Shown here: positions 1 to 11,824 of the stretch, piece by piece
Numbering within the stretch: the first letter of the stretch is position 1
How the letters are laid out: each line of letters begins with the position of its first letter
Source of the DNA: Triops longicaudatus
Taxonomy: Eukaryota > Arthropoda > Branchiopoda > Notostraca > Triopsidae
DNA length: 64,000 nt
Direction of reading: 5' to 3'
Assembly (NCBI GenBank): GCA_022885665.1
Contig: JAGQDJ010000050.1
Location: forward strand, 124,001-188,000
Program-made: the position numbers and the translations under genes
Notes under the pieces: generated by a model
Databases searched by the model: none
Seen by the model: only the letters and a program-made list of their open reading frames with translations
What the model was told of the DNA's origin: nothing

Positions 1-68
1 TTTTCTATTATTTTTTCTATGCTATTTTTTCCTGTGCGGCTATTTGTTAAGTCTGCTTCTCTTTGTAG

Positions 69-1222
69 ATTATGGACCAGAAGACTGGTAGCGAACTCGG
101 AAATAAGAAGATTACCTTAGTGTCGCTGTTAACCCAGCCGGGTATGGAGTTGAGTCAACAGCCTCTTACGCTGAAGAATTCGGGTCCAGAAACTAAGCTG
201 CTCGTGTCAGTGCAGCTCAAAGTGATGGAAATGGGCACGCCCCAAGAAGACGAACCGCCTTCTCCACTCTCGAAAGAGGCGCCTAAGCCAACTGGTCAGA
301 AAACTGCGGAACCAGTCAAGGAGCCACCCAAAGACAGCTCCAAATCTCCATCACCTCCGGCAATGAGTGAAGAGAATACCAAGCCTGCATCGTCTCCAGC
401 TTCCGAAAAATCCGTTTCTCCAAGTCCGGCCCCCTCGGCAGCTCCAAGTGAAGAGAAAACGAAAGTCAGTCCCCAACCCTCGGCGTCTGAAGACGTAATA
501 GCGTCGGTTATTAACCCTGTCTTAGCAAGTTCGCAGTTTCTTCAGCGCGAAGGTTCGCTAAGGAAACGGAGAAAGTAAGCTTGACGTATTTTATCCCAAC
601 GAACTTACATTGATTGGGTTTTAGTCACGTGAGCTGTGGCCAAGTTCAGCTAACATTGCGCTACGCGGCACCTAGGCAAAAACTGGTTGTGGTCGTACAC
701 CAGGCTAGGTAAAAGTTTTAAAATTCTATTTCTGTAGTAAATTTAACGCGTGATGAACAGAGATTTACCTGGTGCGCAAGATCCAGATCTGCCCGATCCC
801 TACATCAAACTGTATCTCCTGCCTGATCGTTCATCAGCAGGAAAGCGAAAAACGGAAGTAAATATAATTGTATTTTTTTTTAAGTGGATGTGCATTAATA
901 AGCATTGTTCGCACTTAGGTTGTGAAAGATAACGTAAACCCAGTATACGATGAGACCTTCGAGTTCACAGTTTCGTCGTCTGAACTCTCTTCCAGGGAAT
1001 TGGAGGTAATGGTAACTAATCGGAAGCAAGGGCTTTTTGCGCGTAGTCCAGTAATGGGACAAGTAAGTCGAGCGATTTTTATTTTAGGATATTCATTAAT
1101 AATCTCGGCAAGCACTACAATCTACATCATTGTATTGTATTTAGACCAAAATTAATCTCGGAGAATTCAACTGGAGCCAGACCGTGACAGACTGGTTCGA
1201 ACTGGCACCGGAAGGTTTTTGA
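69..1222 (+). CDS. ESYT: Extended synaptotagmin, C-terminal part (C2B end to C2C), 5' truncated by window edge
   Basis: Five exons in continuous phase: 69-574, 625-708, 761-857, 919-1062, 1145-1222 (302 residues to TGA). The first exon carries the end of a C2 domain (residues 1-55, LTLKNSGPETKLLVSV) and a long Pro/Ser/Lys-rich linker. The last four build a complete C2 domain: GQVQLTLRYAAPRQKLVVVV, DPYIKLYLLPDRSSAGKRKT, NPVYDETFEFTVSS, then WFELAP near the end. This order and wording match the C-terminus of E-Syt2/E-Syt3, where the last C2 (C2C) binds phosphoinositides at the plasma membrane while the rest tethers the ER and moves lipids. That role is family knowledge. The N-terminal hydrophobic hairpin, SMP domain and C2A must lie upstream of the window. 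Loop 3 of this C2 reads VTNRKQG without the usual aspartates, so Ca2+-independent binding is likely (inference). Confidence 0.88.
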
Positions 1223-1873
1223 AGGAAAAAGTGCGGTGCGCAGCTATATTTCTTTCCCTGTGAAAATTTGCTATTTTTTCGCCTTCAGAAGCCAAAACTC
1301 TGTCAGCTCTCTAGGCAGCTTTTAAATCTAAACGTCATTTGGCTAGTCCCTTGGCTCTCGCAAGCTTAGCTTGCTCACTTTTAGTTTGAAAAGGAAAGTG
1401 AGTAGAGATGAGCAGAAACAGTGCACTTGATTTACCTTTTTCTGGTGTTAGCATTTAGGGATATTGTTTAGAAAAAAGGCCATTTATTCATAGAATAACT
1501 TAGGGATGATATAACCCACATTTACAAAACTCTTTGACTTACAGCCAACAAATTGTACTTCACTTTAGATTGGATATTTTGTAACGTGAAACAAAACAAG
1601 TGGTATTCTTACGAACACTGCGCCTAAGCTGGCAAACTATGTACACCGTCCTATATGCAAAAGATATTTCGTGTGATTTCTTCATGTGCTTAGTCACCGT
1701 ATGTATAACCATCTTATGAGGGCAGCTTGCTCTTGTGCTTCTCCAAAATATGAGCCTCCAAAGCCTTGGAATTCCCTTTGCTTTGCCATTTACACAGTAG
1801 ACAAGTTAACCTCCGTTCCGTCACTGAAAAGTAAAAACATTTTTTTCAAACTCATTTACCTAACTTAAGTCAG
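1223..1873. other. Convergent 3' flank between the E-Syt and zinc-finger genes
   Basis: The E-Syt stop (1222) and the zinc-finger stop (1874 on the minus strand) face each other. I see no further exon, RNA gene or repeat. It presumably holds both 3' untranslated regions. I could not pick a convincing AATAAA for either gene. Confidence 0.5.
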
Positions 1874-4800
1874 TTAGTACACTATAAGAGTACCTCCATG
1901 CTGGGCAACGTGCTTTACAAAACCGGTAGTGGTAGTAAACCTTTCGTGGCACTTTGGACAAGGCTTGGAAGATATACCGGGCACCTTATCAGAAGTCGAG
2001 TGGCGTGACTTGGCTTTTTTTGTTCTAGAACTATGATGCCGCTTTTTTTCGCTGTAGACAGAAAAACGCAAAAGATAAATCTGTAGGTTTCTTTATAAAT
2101 CATGAGGTTCATTCTCTTATCAATGGGTAATATCACCCTATCCCTGGTTATATTCAGCAGAAAACCTCGCTATAAAGAATCCCCTGATGGGCAGAAAAAA
2201 ACTAATTATGAAGCCCGTAACAAAGGACGCTTTTCTACATATCTAGAAAACTGGGGCCTTTTAACTCCCCAAAATAGCCGACTATCCATTAAATAAGACT
2301 TGTTTTGGCAAGGTTGTACCGGAATAAGGATAATTCTAGGAAAAATTGGTAAAAATCGCCAAAAAAGCTACAAAACCCCTGAAAACCCTCGCTCACGAAA
2401 AAGAAAAGGAATCCTATGTATGTGCCAATTTTTAGGTTAAACTCACCTCGAACTTACTGACGACGATCGCTTACGTTTCTTTTCCCGCTTGTCATTTTCT
2501 CCCCGCTTATCATCGACCACTTCGCCGTTTTCATCCAAACGTGGGTTTTCTTTATTGGCTATTTCATCGATACTTTGTTTGGCACTGCCATCACCGCCAG
2601 TTCCAGTACTTTCATCACGCATTTCACAACAATTCTCTTCTGGAGGAGCGGTTTCACCTCCACTACTCTCTTCTTCTTTATTGGAGATCTCCTTACTTCC
2701 GTTCTCCAAGTGACTACCGTCTCCTTCACCAGGTTCAAAGACTTCTTGCACTTCTGTGACAGCACCATCGTCCTGTTTACTCTCCTCTCTCTCGGGCACT
2801 GTCCTATCTTCTGTACGGGGTATTTCGTCCTCCCCAGCGTCCTCCTCTTCTTCCTCTTCTTCATCATCAGAAACGAGGAAAAGCGCCGATCTTTTCCGCT
2901 TCTTGGGCGGCCGCTGTCTGGTATAAGTTCTCACTACTCTGGACCTTAACCCGCTTTCGTGATCATCGTCCGGTTTAAACGGAGAAGTCCACACTGGTGA
3001 CGGTGTTCGCTCCTTAACTTCTGCTGCAATAACTGATGGCACCGTTTCTTTCGCCGTTTGCTCTTCTTCCGTCACAAGGACCTCTGCCTGAAATGCCGTT
3101 TTCACCTCTTTCTCTCGACTCTCAGCGGTTTCCACGACTGTGTTCGTGATCACTGATTCGGACACAGGGTTTGCTTTATCGTTATCTAGTTCTTCTTCAT
3201 CATCAGCTAAGGAGCTTATGGACGTCGAGATGGGCTTAGGCTGAATTCTTGACAAATTCGGCTGCGCTGCGCCGTAAACTTTCACAACGGGGGCAGTACT
3301 ACTCACTACCATCCTCCTCGTCCTCGGTAAAGGGGTTCGAGGCTTGGGTGGTTCTGGCTCCTCCTCTACGGGCTTCATCCACGGTAACTTAACGTTCAAC
3401 TCGTCTTCGGGAACGCTGTCGTGCAAGTCTATGGACGTTGGGGCACTAGGATCGGTTGACGTGGCCGAGTTACCAGTTACGCGCTTGTTGGCGCCCCGGG
3501 CACGTGGAGTATAGGGAATGGAATGCTTTACCACGGTCTCCTGCTGTGGATTGATGGTTGGTGTCGATGGTACGGGCGTTTTGACCGGCACTATAACTTT
3601 GACTTGAGGGGGTGGAGCATTTTTGGGTGTTGTTGCACTATAACTATACTCGATTTCAATCTCTCCAGCTGTCTCCATGTCGTCCGAAAATGCCATGTTC
3701 GCAACTTGCTCTGTTTTACTTTCAAAGGGTCGTCGCTGCTTGATTAGTACTGAAGATGTCTGGATAGTGCGCATGCCCACCTTGACGGCGTATTTCCCAG
3801 CCGTTTCCCGCGTTCGCGCTTTACTATTGCGATAGACGACTTCTAGATCGTCTACGTTAGAGCCAGTATTCATGGGCACCGGTGGGGGATTTAGGGGGAG
3901 GTTGATTTTAGTATTATCGGTCATATTCACTTCCAAAGGCAAGTCGATCCCGTCCATGTGCATAATGATCTTTTTCTTCGCTACCGGAGTTGCGGGGGAA
4001 GTTTCTGCAAGTTTGGACTTTAGTAGCTTTCCTACCGAAGGCTTCACTGTAGTAGAAACGACTTTCGGAGAGGCAGGTTTGGAGAGCGTGGAGATTGAGT
4101 TTGTAGTAGGTTTGTCCACTGGTTTATCCAATTTGGAGGCATCGTCCGCATTTTGACCCCGCAATAAACGGTTAATACGGGCTTCTATGCTTTCGCGACT
4201 TCGCACTGGACGGGGAAGGGATTTGATTTGCTCCTCGTAGGTGACCGTGTTTTCGTCAAATTCCGCAAAATCTTGGCTAACAGGGGTTAGGTTCATGGTG
4301 GTTGTTGCATTGTCGGGGAAACTTATAGCTTCCATTGAAGCTGAAACAATATCCGAATATTTCGCTGTGGTCGCCGTAGTATCCATAACCGACTGCGTTG
4401 CCCAGTTGCCCTGAGCGACTGATTGGACACACACCATTGGTTGGTACCCTGACCCGAGCAAACCACCACCGCTCTCCATAGGAACTTCAACGAGCTGCGT
4501 GTAGCCTTCTGAGTTGTGGGCCAGCTGGACCTACCAGGAGAATAATTAAATACTCCTTATATCAGTTTATAGTTTGATTACATGGACGTAAGGAATATCA
4601 TGGTTTCGGCTCTCAGATACTTTCATGAGTAGTTCGGCAGCTTGGGCGTCGCTGATAACGTCATCGGTAGGTAAACCGGTGCCTGTGTCGTACCGATAAG
4701 TCTGGTCCGTGCTATTACCCATTGCCATTGGCGCCATTTCGACTGAGACAATACACGATTAGTCAGTTTGATTTGGGAAGTCGATTAAATTTACATTAAT

Positions 4801-5414
4801 TTTAATACGCCATATCACATACAAGGTTTAGCAACAGAGTTCTGTCACACAAGTAAATTGTCGCTATAAAGAGCCATTTCATTACAAACTTTCAGCTATA
4901 GTTCACCGATTTTAAGGCCCCGATGTTATTAGATGTACAGAAAATCTTCTAATGTGGCAAAACCTCGGATATGCCGAACAATTGTGTGTTCCCAACGGGT
5001 TCGTTAAAGCGAGATTCTTAATTAGTCTTGAAAGACAGGTTTCAAGTTACCTAAATTAAATGTTGCCCCTTCAACAATGCCGATGTTCCCAACTTGAGTC
5101 ATTGAGGGATCGACGACATACAGACATTGTTGGTCTGCAGAAAGATACTGTGTACCATCAAAACCTTCTGCATTCGTAGGATTGGCGATGAGAAAAACGT
5201 TGGAATGAAACTCGGCTGTTCTGTGGTCGACCAATCCGTCATGAGGAAGGCTAACTTGCTCCATTGTATACATAGTTGTTTGTTGCATATCTTGGCCTTG
5301 CAGTCCATCGTCCGTCGGCATGATAAATGTTGCATTTTCCATGCCAGCCAGAATCGCCGCCGATGGGATAGTCCCATCGACAGTGTTGTCTATGGATGGA
5401 AGTGAAGCATCCAT
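1874..5414 (-). CDS. Large acidic, low-complexity protein with one C-terminal C2H2 zinc finger; family not recognised
   Basis: Four exons on the minus strand fit in phase: 5414-5051, 4742-4582, 4530-2447 and 2051-1874 (about 928 residues). The first exon reads like an activation-type N-terminus (MENATFIMPTDDGLQ). The 2.1-kb exon is Pro/Thr/Ser-rich with an acidic run (DDEEEEEEEDAGEDE) next to basic KKRKR, and ends KRKRSSSVSS. The last exon starts with a Lys/Arg-rich stretch (EKKRHHSSRTKKAKSR), a likely nuclear signal. It ends in a single finger, CPKCHERFTTTTGFVKHVAQ followed by H, spacing C-x2-C-x12-H-x3-H, then HGGTLIVY and stop. A nuclear DNA- or chromatin-associated role is inferred from these features; I do not recognise an orthologue. 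The start ATG at 5414 is the first in frame in that exon, but a 5' exon further up cannot be excluded. Confidence 0.72.
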
Positions 5415-5980
5415 TGGCTGTGGACTTTTTATGAAAGTCCTTGCCGAAAACCTAAACGAATATTTATATTATAGGAGACTATCAAGAGAGGAGAAATTCA
5501 AAACCAATACTTCGTTTCTCTTAGAAAGTTTAAATTTCTGCCACAAATAGGAGCTAAGTTGGGTAAACTAGCCACAAAATATTAAAAGAAGATGGCGTCT
5601 GTCTGCTAGCCACCTGGCGGGAATGAGAGAAGAATACGGAGCAGTTGAAAGAAGGTTATTTTTGTTTGGGCGTGTAGCCGATGTGGACGTTTACATTTAC
5701 GACAATTCTTACACTTCAAAACTTGATAGCTCGAATATCCGGTTACGAACTCTGACAGCGTTGGTGATTCATATAAATGGGTTCTCATTTCCCTGGAAGT
5801 GGACAAACGATGCAATTAAAAACATTTGTCCTCTTTCGTGTCAGGACTTGCTGTGTTCCTGGTGAAATTAAATCCATTCCGAATCGCATGTGTAACCTAG
5901 TGTTTTTTTAGTATTTTTCGCGATAGACCGTTCGTAGACTAAATACACTGTTGGCAGTTTCTTAAGGAACTATAACGAAA
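5415..5980. promoter_or_regulatory. Shared 5' flank of the divergent zinc-finger and PAG-like genes
   Basis: The minus-strand zinc-finger ATG (5414) and the plus-strand adaptor ATG (5981) diverge from this 566-base interval. It should contain both 5' untranslated regions and promoters. I see no clear TATA box or long repeat. The open frames here look like chance frames. Confidence 0.45.
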
Positions 5981-8900
5981 ATGACGGAAGGAAAGACGGA
6001 CGACCCGGAGATACAGTTTTTATTTGGTTTGGGCTATGGCGCTCTTTTATTTGCAAGTTTCGCGTTAACTGTGATATTTGTTGTATTTTGCGTTTGCATA
6101 AAGAAGAACAAAGAGTAAGTGAAAATTTTTATCATTCTCTATTTTAAGTAAACCGGATTCGATTAAAATACCCAATGTAACCATATGGATATGTTGCCCT
6201 TTATTTCCAGAGCTGTTATCAGTGATAGCAACCATAATCGCAGTTCAAACAGGAAAGAGAGTAATTCAGACTTGGAAACGACAGAAGACAGTAGAAAGTA
6301 CAATAGCAGTTTGAAGTGTGAAGGTCAAAAAAAAAAATGTCTCTTTTCGTTACAGTGCTAGGGCAACCAGTCACAGGAAGTTGCCCGACCTTCCGAATTC
6401 CCAGTTTGATAATGGAAATTGCGAAGCAATGACAGATTCTACTGAAGAGCAGATTGAAGAAAATTTACCAGCTCGAACAGATAGCGTCCGTAGCTCGCAA
6501 GATACCAGTTCAGAATTATATGCCCAAGTTGACATTCCGCGTAAGAAAGGTTTCTAAAGCTAACGCGCTTAAAAATAATAAAAATAAATAAATTCAATTT
6601 AATTAACTTGTAAGGAAACCGAGATGAATTTCAAAACGGCGACGCATGCACAATGCAAGTTCTGTCACTTCCAGTCCCATCTATGGATCCTATGGGAGAA
6701 CAAGAAGTACGGCCGTCCACTTCGAAAGAACATCCTTATGCCAAGATCAAACGCAAACGTAAGAATACTCCGCAACAGCTCGTTTGTCAAATAATTTAGC
6801 TGACACAATGTCTATTTAATCCAGCGGAAAACCTTTACGCAAGAGTGGGCCGCACTGACACACAAGACACGCAAGACGCGGATGAAACGGATACCGATAA
6901 TTATGACGTGGTTTACAATGGCAGAACCCAGTTAGTGTCTGTTAACTACGTCATAGAATATATGAAATCTAAATTGTCATGATATCTAGGGAATCGAAAA
7001 ACAGCGAAGGGGTTGTGAGCTCGCAATCAACCAGCCTCCTACCAATAGCTACATCTGTGGCATCCACGTCGAATGCTAGTTTGTCTACCAGTGTCTCAGG
7101 AGACGCACCTGTTCCACCGCCTCGAGGCCGACGTGCACAAAGCATGCTTTTGCCGGACGGAATAGATAATGAAATACCTGTAAATATCGTTGCACCCCCG
7201 ACCCCTACTTTACCACCTGTGCATCCCGACCCTCATGAAGCGCAAATGCATTTCAGTGGCGATTCTCAGGATTCAAGTAATATATAAATCCTGCAATGAA
7301 TTATCAGAAATAATTTCTTTTTACGTGTGATTGGCATGAAAATTAGAGGGCTATTCCAGCATAAGCGTACGAGAGCCGTTAGCCAACTTGCAACAATCAA
7401 TGATGATCACGAGACCTGAACAAATACGAGTTAGAGCTGATGCACATTATTCCACCGTGTCAGATGCGGAAGATTCTGGTAGGTTGTTTACAACACAAAG
7501 GATAGTAATAAAATTAATTGGCAATGTTTAAAAGTAATTTCAAAAAGGGTAAATTAATTCGAAACAGGGAAATGTTTCAGTATTTTTCAGCATGAAAACA
7601 AATTATTTCGGGAGGTTTTCACAATGACATGGTATTTCAGTTTTAGTATTCAGTGGCGTCGTGCCATAAGGGGCCGGGGGAGCCCGGGCCCCCCAAAAAT
7701 TTTTGCCATCCTGAAGAAAAAGGTATCATTTAAAACTCATTTATAACTCATTAACTCTTTTATTAAGAGAAATGCCAAATCGGCCCCCCAAAAAAAATTT
7801 TTGAAGTGCACGACGCCACTGTTAGTATTCGTGGAATCGTTATTTATGAAATCGTGGGTTTTTGTTATTGAAATTCGGCTTTGATTATCCGAATATTTTC
7901 CCGCAATTACTGTCGTATCTATGTATTTCTTAAATTGTTTTTATATATAACGTTTCATTGTTTTGTTATTTTGTGTAAATATTTGTTTTTCTTTGAAGAT
8001 GATATGTATGCTGCCATAGCGGATCCTAGCTTGCTATACAACCCTAACGGAAGCGATACCTACGCCCAAATAGAACCGCGGAATGAACGAGTATCAGTTG
8101 TTGTTGAAAACCATGCGGAACCAGTTGCTGCGAGCATCCGCTCACACGCACAGGGCCATGATATCACCACCGATAACGTTTCAGTCGTAGCTCCGGTTCC
8201 ACCCAGTTTAGCTTCCCTGCGTCAGTTGTCGTCTTCCAGATTAAATGGTAAAATGTCAAAAGAATTGAGAGGAAGTGGTGTAGGGCGACAATTTGGCCAT
8301 GTTCTAAAAGAAAACTGTCTTTGTTCTTAATTAGCTTCGACGTTAAGCATCGCTAGTTTGACGTCAGCCTTGAGTTCGCCCAAGCCGGAAAAGCGACAAG
8401 CTAATTCACCTTTGCCTTTACCTCCCACGCCAACAGATGACATTTCGGCTTTGGAAGAAATGTACGCTAAGGTTTTGAAAAAGAAAGGCTTAGCAGCGGC
8501 ACACAGCATTAATCCGGGCATGTTGCAACACAGAGGCTCTGTTGACCTTAGCGCCTTAGAACCAATCAAGTATGACTTCTCGCGACGGAACTCGGCCGAC
8601 GGAACGTGGCCCATTACCCCTTTGCTAGCGCCGATTGTGTCGCTAGAGAGTCCCATTGAGGATGTAAACTATGAGGTTATTCGTGAAACGCGGCGAGAGG
8701 CGCAAGCAGCTTTTGTCGAAAGACCCGAGGTGCCACGGGTCAACGTAGAAAATGTGCAAGTAAAGTCACCGGGAATGACAGCTGCGAAACAAGTTTCTGA
8801 GTCAGACTGTGGTTATGAACGCATCCAAACTCGCAATGATTCATTTTACGATCCAAATTACGAACGCATCAAGCCAAGATTTAGACTAGCGGCCAATTCC

Positions 8901-9440
8901 TCCCATGGCTCTGCAGATGGCGATCCAAATTATGAAAGATTACGCTACCGTACGGTTAGCGAGTCAAGCGAAGGTTACGAAGAGCTCTCGGTGACAAACA
9001 GAAATGATCCTAAGTACGAGAGCGTACGATTCGCGCAGGATACGATTTCACCGTACGAAAGCTTGCACCCCAGGACAAGTTCGGCACAGTCAAACCGACC
9101 TATCGACAAGGACGAAGGGCCGATAGACAGTGCCGGAACTTCCGGCAGAGCAGCTCTACCGGCGCTCGGTGCTTTACCCTTGTATGCCCAAGTGGTGAAA
9201 CCCAAGTGGAAAACCAAAAAGCCACAAGAAGAGCAAGCAGCTCCGAGTGATGCTGGCACAGTTGTGGAAGTCCAAAGTGCAGACGAAGGCGGAGCAAACG
9301 GGTCCATGAACCCTTTAGATGACTCCGTTCAAAGCTCTAATCCCACCTCGACAATCATCACGATTAGCCAAGATGGTTCCGCCCAAGTTAATTATAATTA
9401 TCCTAAAGATGATATCCTAGGTACACCTGAACAAGTGTGA
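5981..9440 (+). CDS. Single-pass transmembrane adaptor with about 16 tyrosine motifs, resembling Cbp/PAG
   Basis: Nine exons join in phase: 5981-6114, 6211-6297, 6356-6540, 6615-6758, 6825-6930, 6990-7276, 7347-7478, 7999-8247, 8335-9440 (809 residues). A short outside segment (MTEGKTDDPEIQ) is followed by one membrane helix (about residues 13-38) ending FCVCIKK, a likely palmitoylation site. The long cytoplasmic tail has no folded domain but repeats Y-x-x-hydrophobic sites: YAQV, YAKI, YARV, YDVV, YSTV, YAAI, YAQI, YAKV, YEVI, YERI twice, YERL, YEEL, YESV, YESL, YAQV. Proline motifs KLPDLP, VPPPRGRR and PLPLPPTPT could bind SH3 domains. This is the plan of PAG/Cbp (and LAX/LIME/LAT), raft adaptors phosphorylated by Src kinases that recruit SH2 proteins such as Csk. 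Family assignment rests on architecture and motif style, not overall identity. It is about twice the length of vertebrate PAG, and its C-terminus (TPEQV) lacks the TRL PDZ ligand of PAG. Confidence 0.68.
7651..7821. mobile_element. hAT-like MITE inside an intron of the PAG-like gene
   Basis: The 171-bp element starts CAGTGGCGTCGTGC and ends with the reverse complement GCACGACGCCACTG. It is flanked by a perfect 8-bp direct repeat TTAGTATT (7643-7650 and 7822-7829). The subterminal regions are also complementary (GGGCCCCCCAAAAATTTTT against GGCCCCCCAAAAAAAATTTT in altered order). An 8-bp target duplication with CAG...CTG termini is typical of hAT-derived non-autonomous elements. It has no coding capacity. 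Confidence 0.85.
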
Positions 9441-11824
9441 GCTCATTTGCCCGTGAACTCGCCCATTTTTATTGCATGCAAAAGTAGGAGATTAACACGC
9501 ACCGCCGCATGATGCAAGCATTCCTTATATAGAGACATATTTATTTGTACGTTCTGTTCATTCCTGCTTATATGAAGTATTTTTGTGACTGCTTGAAAAC
9601 CAAGTGCCTTATTCTTCACGCCATTTGCTTTCTATTGACCTGATCTCATTTCTGATTAAGAAAATGTATAGGTACATAGTGTCTGCTGGTAATTCGTGTG
9701 ACTAGGTTTTACCGCGCGCGTTAGATATCGACTATCGATGCTTAGTATCGGCATATCGTGTGTCGTTCTGTCTTATCGTGTTGGGGACGCTAGACGAAAG
9801 TGACGTTTTGTCTTAGAAAATTCTCGGCTCCAAGCCGTCATATTGTACTGTGGATTTTCTCTGGGAAGCGTTGAACAAGATTCGTTCTTACAATGTAAGC
9901 AGTCAGCTTAACTATCTTGTAAAAATACCATTCTTTTAAGGGAAAACGCGTCTGTTATATTCGTCGCCATTTTGGGTTGCTTTCTTTCAACTGTTTTCGG
10001 ACAGCTGTGGATTTAAGAAACCAATTTATAATTGTCAAGACATTTATGTCGAATATTCCAGTATATCTGGTCGAGCTTTGTAGTAAGTTTTCATTAAAGA
10101 ATATACCGAAATGTTTCTGCAGTATTTTTTCTAATGCGACTTGCCCTACACCACAGTGACATGCTACCATAAGTCTAAGCACCACGCTGCTTATATCCGT
10201 CACAACATTATATGTGGACATCGATTCAGTAAATTGAATTACACGCTAAACATATCTACTTTTATTTAAAAAAAAAAATAACTTAATAAAACTAATAATT
10301 GTTAATTGCTAAGTATCCACAATTCTTTGACGTACGAATTCCGATGTCGAGTTTCAAGCAATTATAACACGAGTTTGAAAATAGACATGGTTAGTAATAC
10401 CGTTAAACCTCGCTGTTACCCACATCCAAAGGGGTCGGGGACTTCCGTTCTGGAATGAGTTTGGTTTCGTGGACCCGATTAACAGTAACCGGAACAGCGT
10501 TTTAACCAGTGTTCGTTTTAGCCAGGTCATTATTATGTGAGGTTCCATTTATTCCTTCCAGGTATAGTCAATATCCAACATTACAATTCGTAAGTCATTG
10601 ATAACTGCTCGTCCACTTACTGCAAAAATCGTCAGTTGTTTCATTTTTGTGCCATAATATTATTATTTTAATTACATTTAGAAGCACTCGTATTCAGTCA
10701 AGCTTTGGCCAGAAAAGCAGCCGGCAAGACCTCTTAGAGTCGCCTCTGGTTCTCTTGTTAGGAATTATTACAGCGCGCATAGGTCATAGATAGCTCATTT
10801 TTGAAGGAACAAATTAATTTTTAGTAGAATTATATACACATAACCAATGATCTCTATCGTTATTCACGACGTAGAATAGCAGTTTTTTGGGAATCAATCT
10901 TTTTAGTTGTCCAGACAAAAGGCCCAGTGTCGTAATGTACAATACAGACCGGTGAAGATGGCTTCCAATGTATTGATTTGTTATGGTTAACATTTCTCAT
11001 ATGAACTATTATTAATAGTCTATGTTGATGTATTATAAATTCTAGGCAGACCAGAAGTGACTAAATCGGTGGTAGCTTGGGATCCCGTAAAATCTTGAAC
11101 GAGTGAAAAGTTCCAAGCATAATTTTTACTTCTGGGAACTTGATCATCTCAACTCCATTGACATTGTCTGTTGCAAAGTTCTTTTAATTTTTGATTCAAC
11201 GAACAGTTTTTATTCGGATTATTTGTTATGTATTTTTAATTGGAATTAAGTAAGCACCAATTTCCATTAAATTTGGTTACGTAGAAAGTCAGTTATCTAT
11301 TGCTATGTAGGAAACCTTTTTTCACTTTGACAGTTACTGATCTGGGTCTTTTTTATTTATTTGTTTAGTTTGATTAGTTGTTTATTTGTTTTATATATTT
11401 ATTTTATAATGTTTTATTTGCTCTTCGTTGAACAGTTATATAAGTTGTATGATAATGCTTGACCAAAGTATACTATTGTTGATCTTTTCAGACAATGATT
11501 GACCACCAAGTAGAAATACTGTGCAAGGCTGACTAAATAGGTTATTGAACAGGAAAGCTCTCCAATCTAGACATACCAGCGCATTCTCACGGTATCGAAA
11601 GGGTCTTTGTCTGCCACACAACCTAGTTCGAAAGAATGAAATTAGCGAATTACCAACGAATTGTCGTAAAAGATTTTTTTATTAAAATAATACGAATTTT
11701 AGTACCACAGTTATTCTTATATCTAGGTAGGCCATTACAACACTTGAAATTTGCACATACTTGTCCGTTGCGAAGAACGAATAATTACTGTGTAATACAA
11801 TAATCGTTGTTTGTATAATCGCAG
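9441..11824. other. Intergenic interval before the CLK gene
   Basis: This 2.4-kb AT-rich stretch holds the 3' region of the PAG-like gene and the upstream region of CLK. Open frames within it (for example minus 9955-10221) have no recognisable content. One inverted-repeat element is listed separately at 10392-10528. Confidence 0.4.
10392..10528. mobile_element. Degenerate pogo/Tigger-like inverted-repeat element
   Basis: The left end contains GTTAAACCTCGCTGTTACCC. The right end, read on the other strand, gives CTGGTTAAAACGCTGTTCCG. The interior (GGGTCCACGAAACCAAAC on the minus strand) resembles the subterminal part of pogo/Tigger-type elements. The repeats are imperfect and I cannot see a clean TA duplication on both sides, so boundaries are approximate. 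Confidence 0.4.

Noticed and set aside
2155..2190. AAACCTCGCTATAAAGAA, resembling a pogo-like terminus
   Set aside because: No matching inverted end or TA duplication could be found nearby, so no element is called.
2489..4156. Several open frames antisense to the large zinc-finger exon
   Set aside because: They mirror the long coding frame on the opposite strand and have no independent content.
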